Source of the DNA: Treponema sp.
GTDB lineage: Bacteria; Spirochaetota; Spirochaetia; Treponematales; Breznakiellaceae
Assembly: GCA_031257595.1 (NCBI GenBank)
Contig: JAIROH010000193.1
Location: 1-5,813, forward strand
Length of the DNA: 5,813 nucleotides
Direction of reading: 5' to 3'
Shown piece by piece: positions 5,364-5,813 of the stretch. A program made the translations under genes and the position numbers. Position 1 is the stretch's first letter. The number at the start of each line of letters is the position of its first letter. The notes beneath the pieces are model-generated. The model searched no databases. It had not been told where the DNA came from and worked only from the letters and a program-made list of their open reading frames with translations.

Positions 5364-5813
5364 ATGAGCGACGTACAAACAATAGTGAAGAACCTCCATC
5401 CCCTGGAAGTCAAAATTATTCTTCAGTATAAAAAAGGGGATGAGCTTACCATAGACAGAGTTGAATCCGGCCTTGGCCTTAAAAGCGGAAACGGGAATCA
5501 GGCCCTGTCCTGGCTTGCGGGAAAGGGCATCGTGTCGGAATTGCGGCGGGAAACAAAATGGTTTTTTGAACTTACCGAACTGGGACGGGAGTGGAAAGAA
5601 AACGGAACTCCCGAAGAACGGATGATAGAGTATGTGCGGATACAGCCGGGCCGGACAATGCCCGAAATCGCCGCGGCTCTTAAACTGGAAAACAAAGACG
5701 TGGGCAGCGCTTTCGGGGCGCTTTCCAAGCTCGGTGTGTTCGCCATGAATGACGCCAAAGGCATCGTCATGGCGCTGCCGGAAAACGAGCTGGTAAACGG
5801 CCGCCCGGCAAAA
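5364..5813 (+). CDS. pheS: Phenylalanyl-tRNA synthetase alpha subunit, archaeal/eukaryotic type (3' end outside the window)
   Basis: The first 150 residues are open to the window edge. PheS charges tRNA(Phe) with phenylalanine together with PheT. The N-terminus, MSDVQTIVKNLHPLEVKII followed by NQALSWLAGKGIV (46-58) and TKWFFELTELGREW (64-77), matches the winged-helix modules at the start of archaeal/eukaryotic-type PheS, here about residues 8-80. A second helix-turn-helix-like unit follows at about 86-140 (ERMIEYVRIQPGRTMPEIAAAL, 85-106). The common bacterial PheS begins with a coiled coil instead. The class II catalytic domain lies beyond the window, so the call rests on the N-terminal modules only. 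Spirochaetes are the bacteria best known for this enzyme type. A standalone winged-helix regulator is the main alternative and looks less likely. Confidence 0.78.
   Translation, partial: MSDVQTIVKNLHPLEVKIILQYKKGDELTIDRVESGLGLKSGNGNQALSWLAGKGIVSELRRETKWFFELTELGREWKENGTPEERMIEYVRIQPGRTMPEIAAALKLENKDVGSAFGALSKLGVFAMNDAKGIVMALPENELVNGRPAK

Noticed and set aside
5498..5770. 90-residue minus-strand reading frame opposite pheS
   Set aside because: It is antisense to an intact gene start that has its own Shine-Dalgarno site, and it has no recognisable features.

Overview
The window holds one tightly packed, same-strand gene cluster for nickel handling. It runs from the 5' edge to about 5254 and is followed by a 109-bp gap and the start of an unrelated housekeeping gene. 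The order is larE (3' part only), larC, larB, larM-N (fused), larQ, larO, then pheS (5' part only). Everything reads left to right, and no convincing gene lies on the minus strand.

The first three genes are the complete known pathway for the nickel-pincer nucleotide (NPN) cofactor of lactate racemase and related LarA-type enzymes. LarB carboxylates and cleaves nicotinic acid adenine dinucleotide. LarE puts sulfur on the two carboxylates by giving up a cysteine sulfur. LarC inserts nickel in a CTP-dependent cyclometallation. The next three genes encode a group-I ECF-type nickel importer: a fused LarM/LarN substrate-capture protein, the LarQ transmembrane coupling protein and the LarO ATPase. 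Uptake, metal storage (a very His-rich loop in LarC) and cofactor assembly are therefore encoded together. No LarA-type enzyme that would use the cofactor is visible in the window.

The junctions suggest one transcript with coupled translation. larC/larB overlap as ATGA, larB/larMN overlap by 14 bp, larMN/larQ overlap as GTGA, and larQ/larO overlap as TGATG. larC, larB and larMN have clear Shine-Dalgarno sites, whereas larQ and larO do not. The operon promoter and any nickel-responsive regulation lie upstream of the window.

Organism: the last gene looks like the archaeal/eukaryotic-type phenylalanyl-tRNA synthetase alpha subunit, with N-terminal winged-helix modules. Among bacteria this type is best known from spirochaetes. 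With the fairly GC-rich, bacterial-style operon and good Shine-Dalgarno sites, a spirochaete, perhaps a Treponema relative from an anaerobic gut habitat, is the best inference. It rests mainly on one partial gene.

I see a known system in an unusual arrangement, not an unknown one. The most noteworthy points are the His-rich LarC loop, the unsplit LarC, the shifted LarB termini, the LarM-N fusion and the absence of larA.
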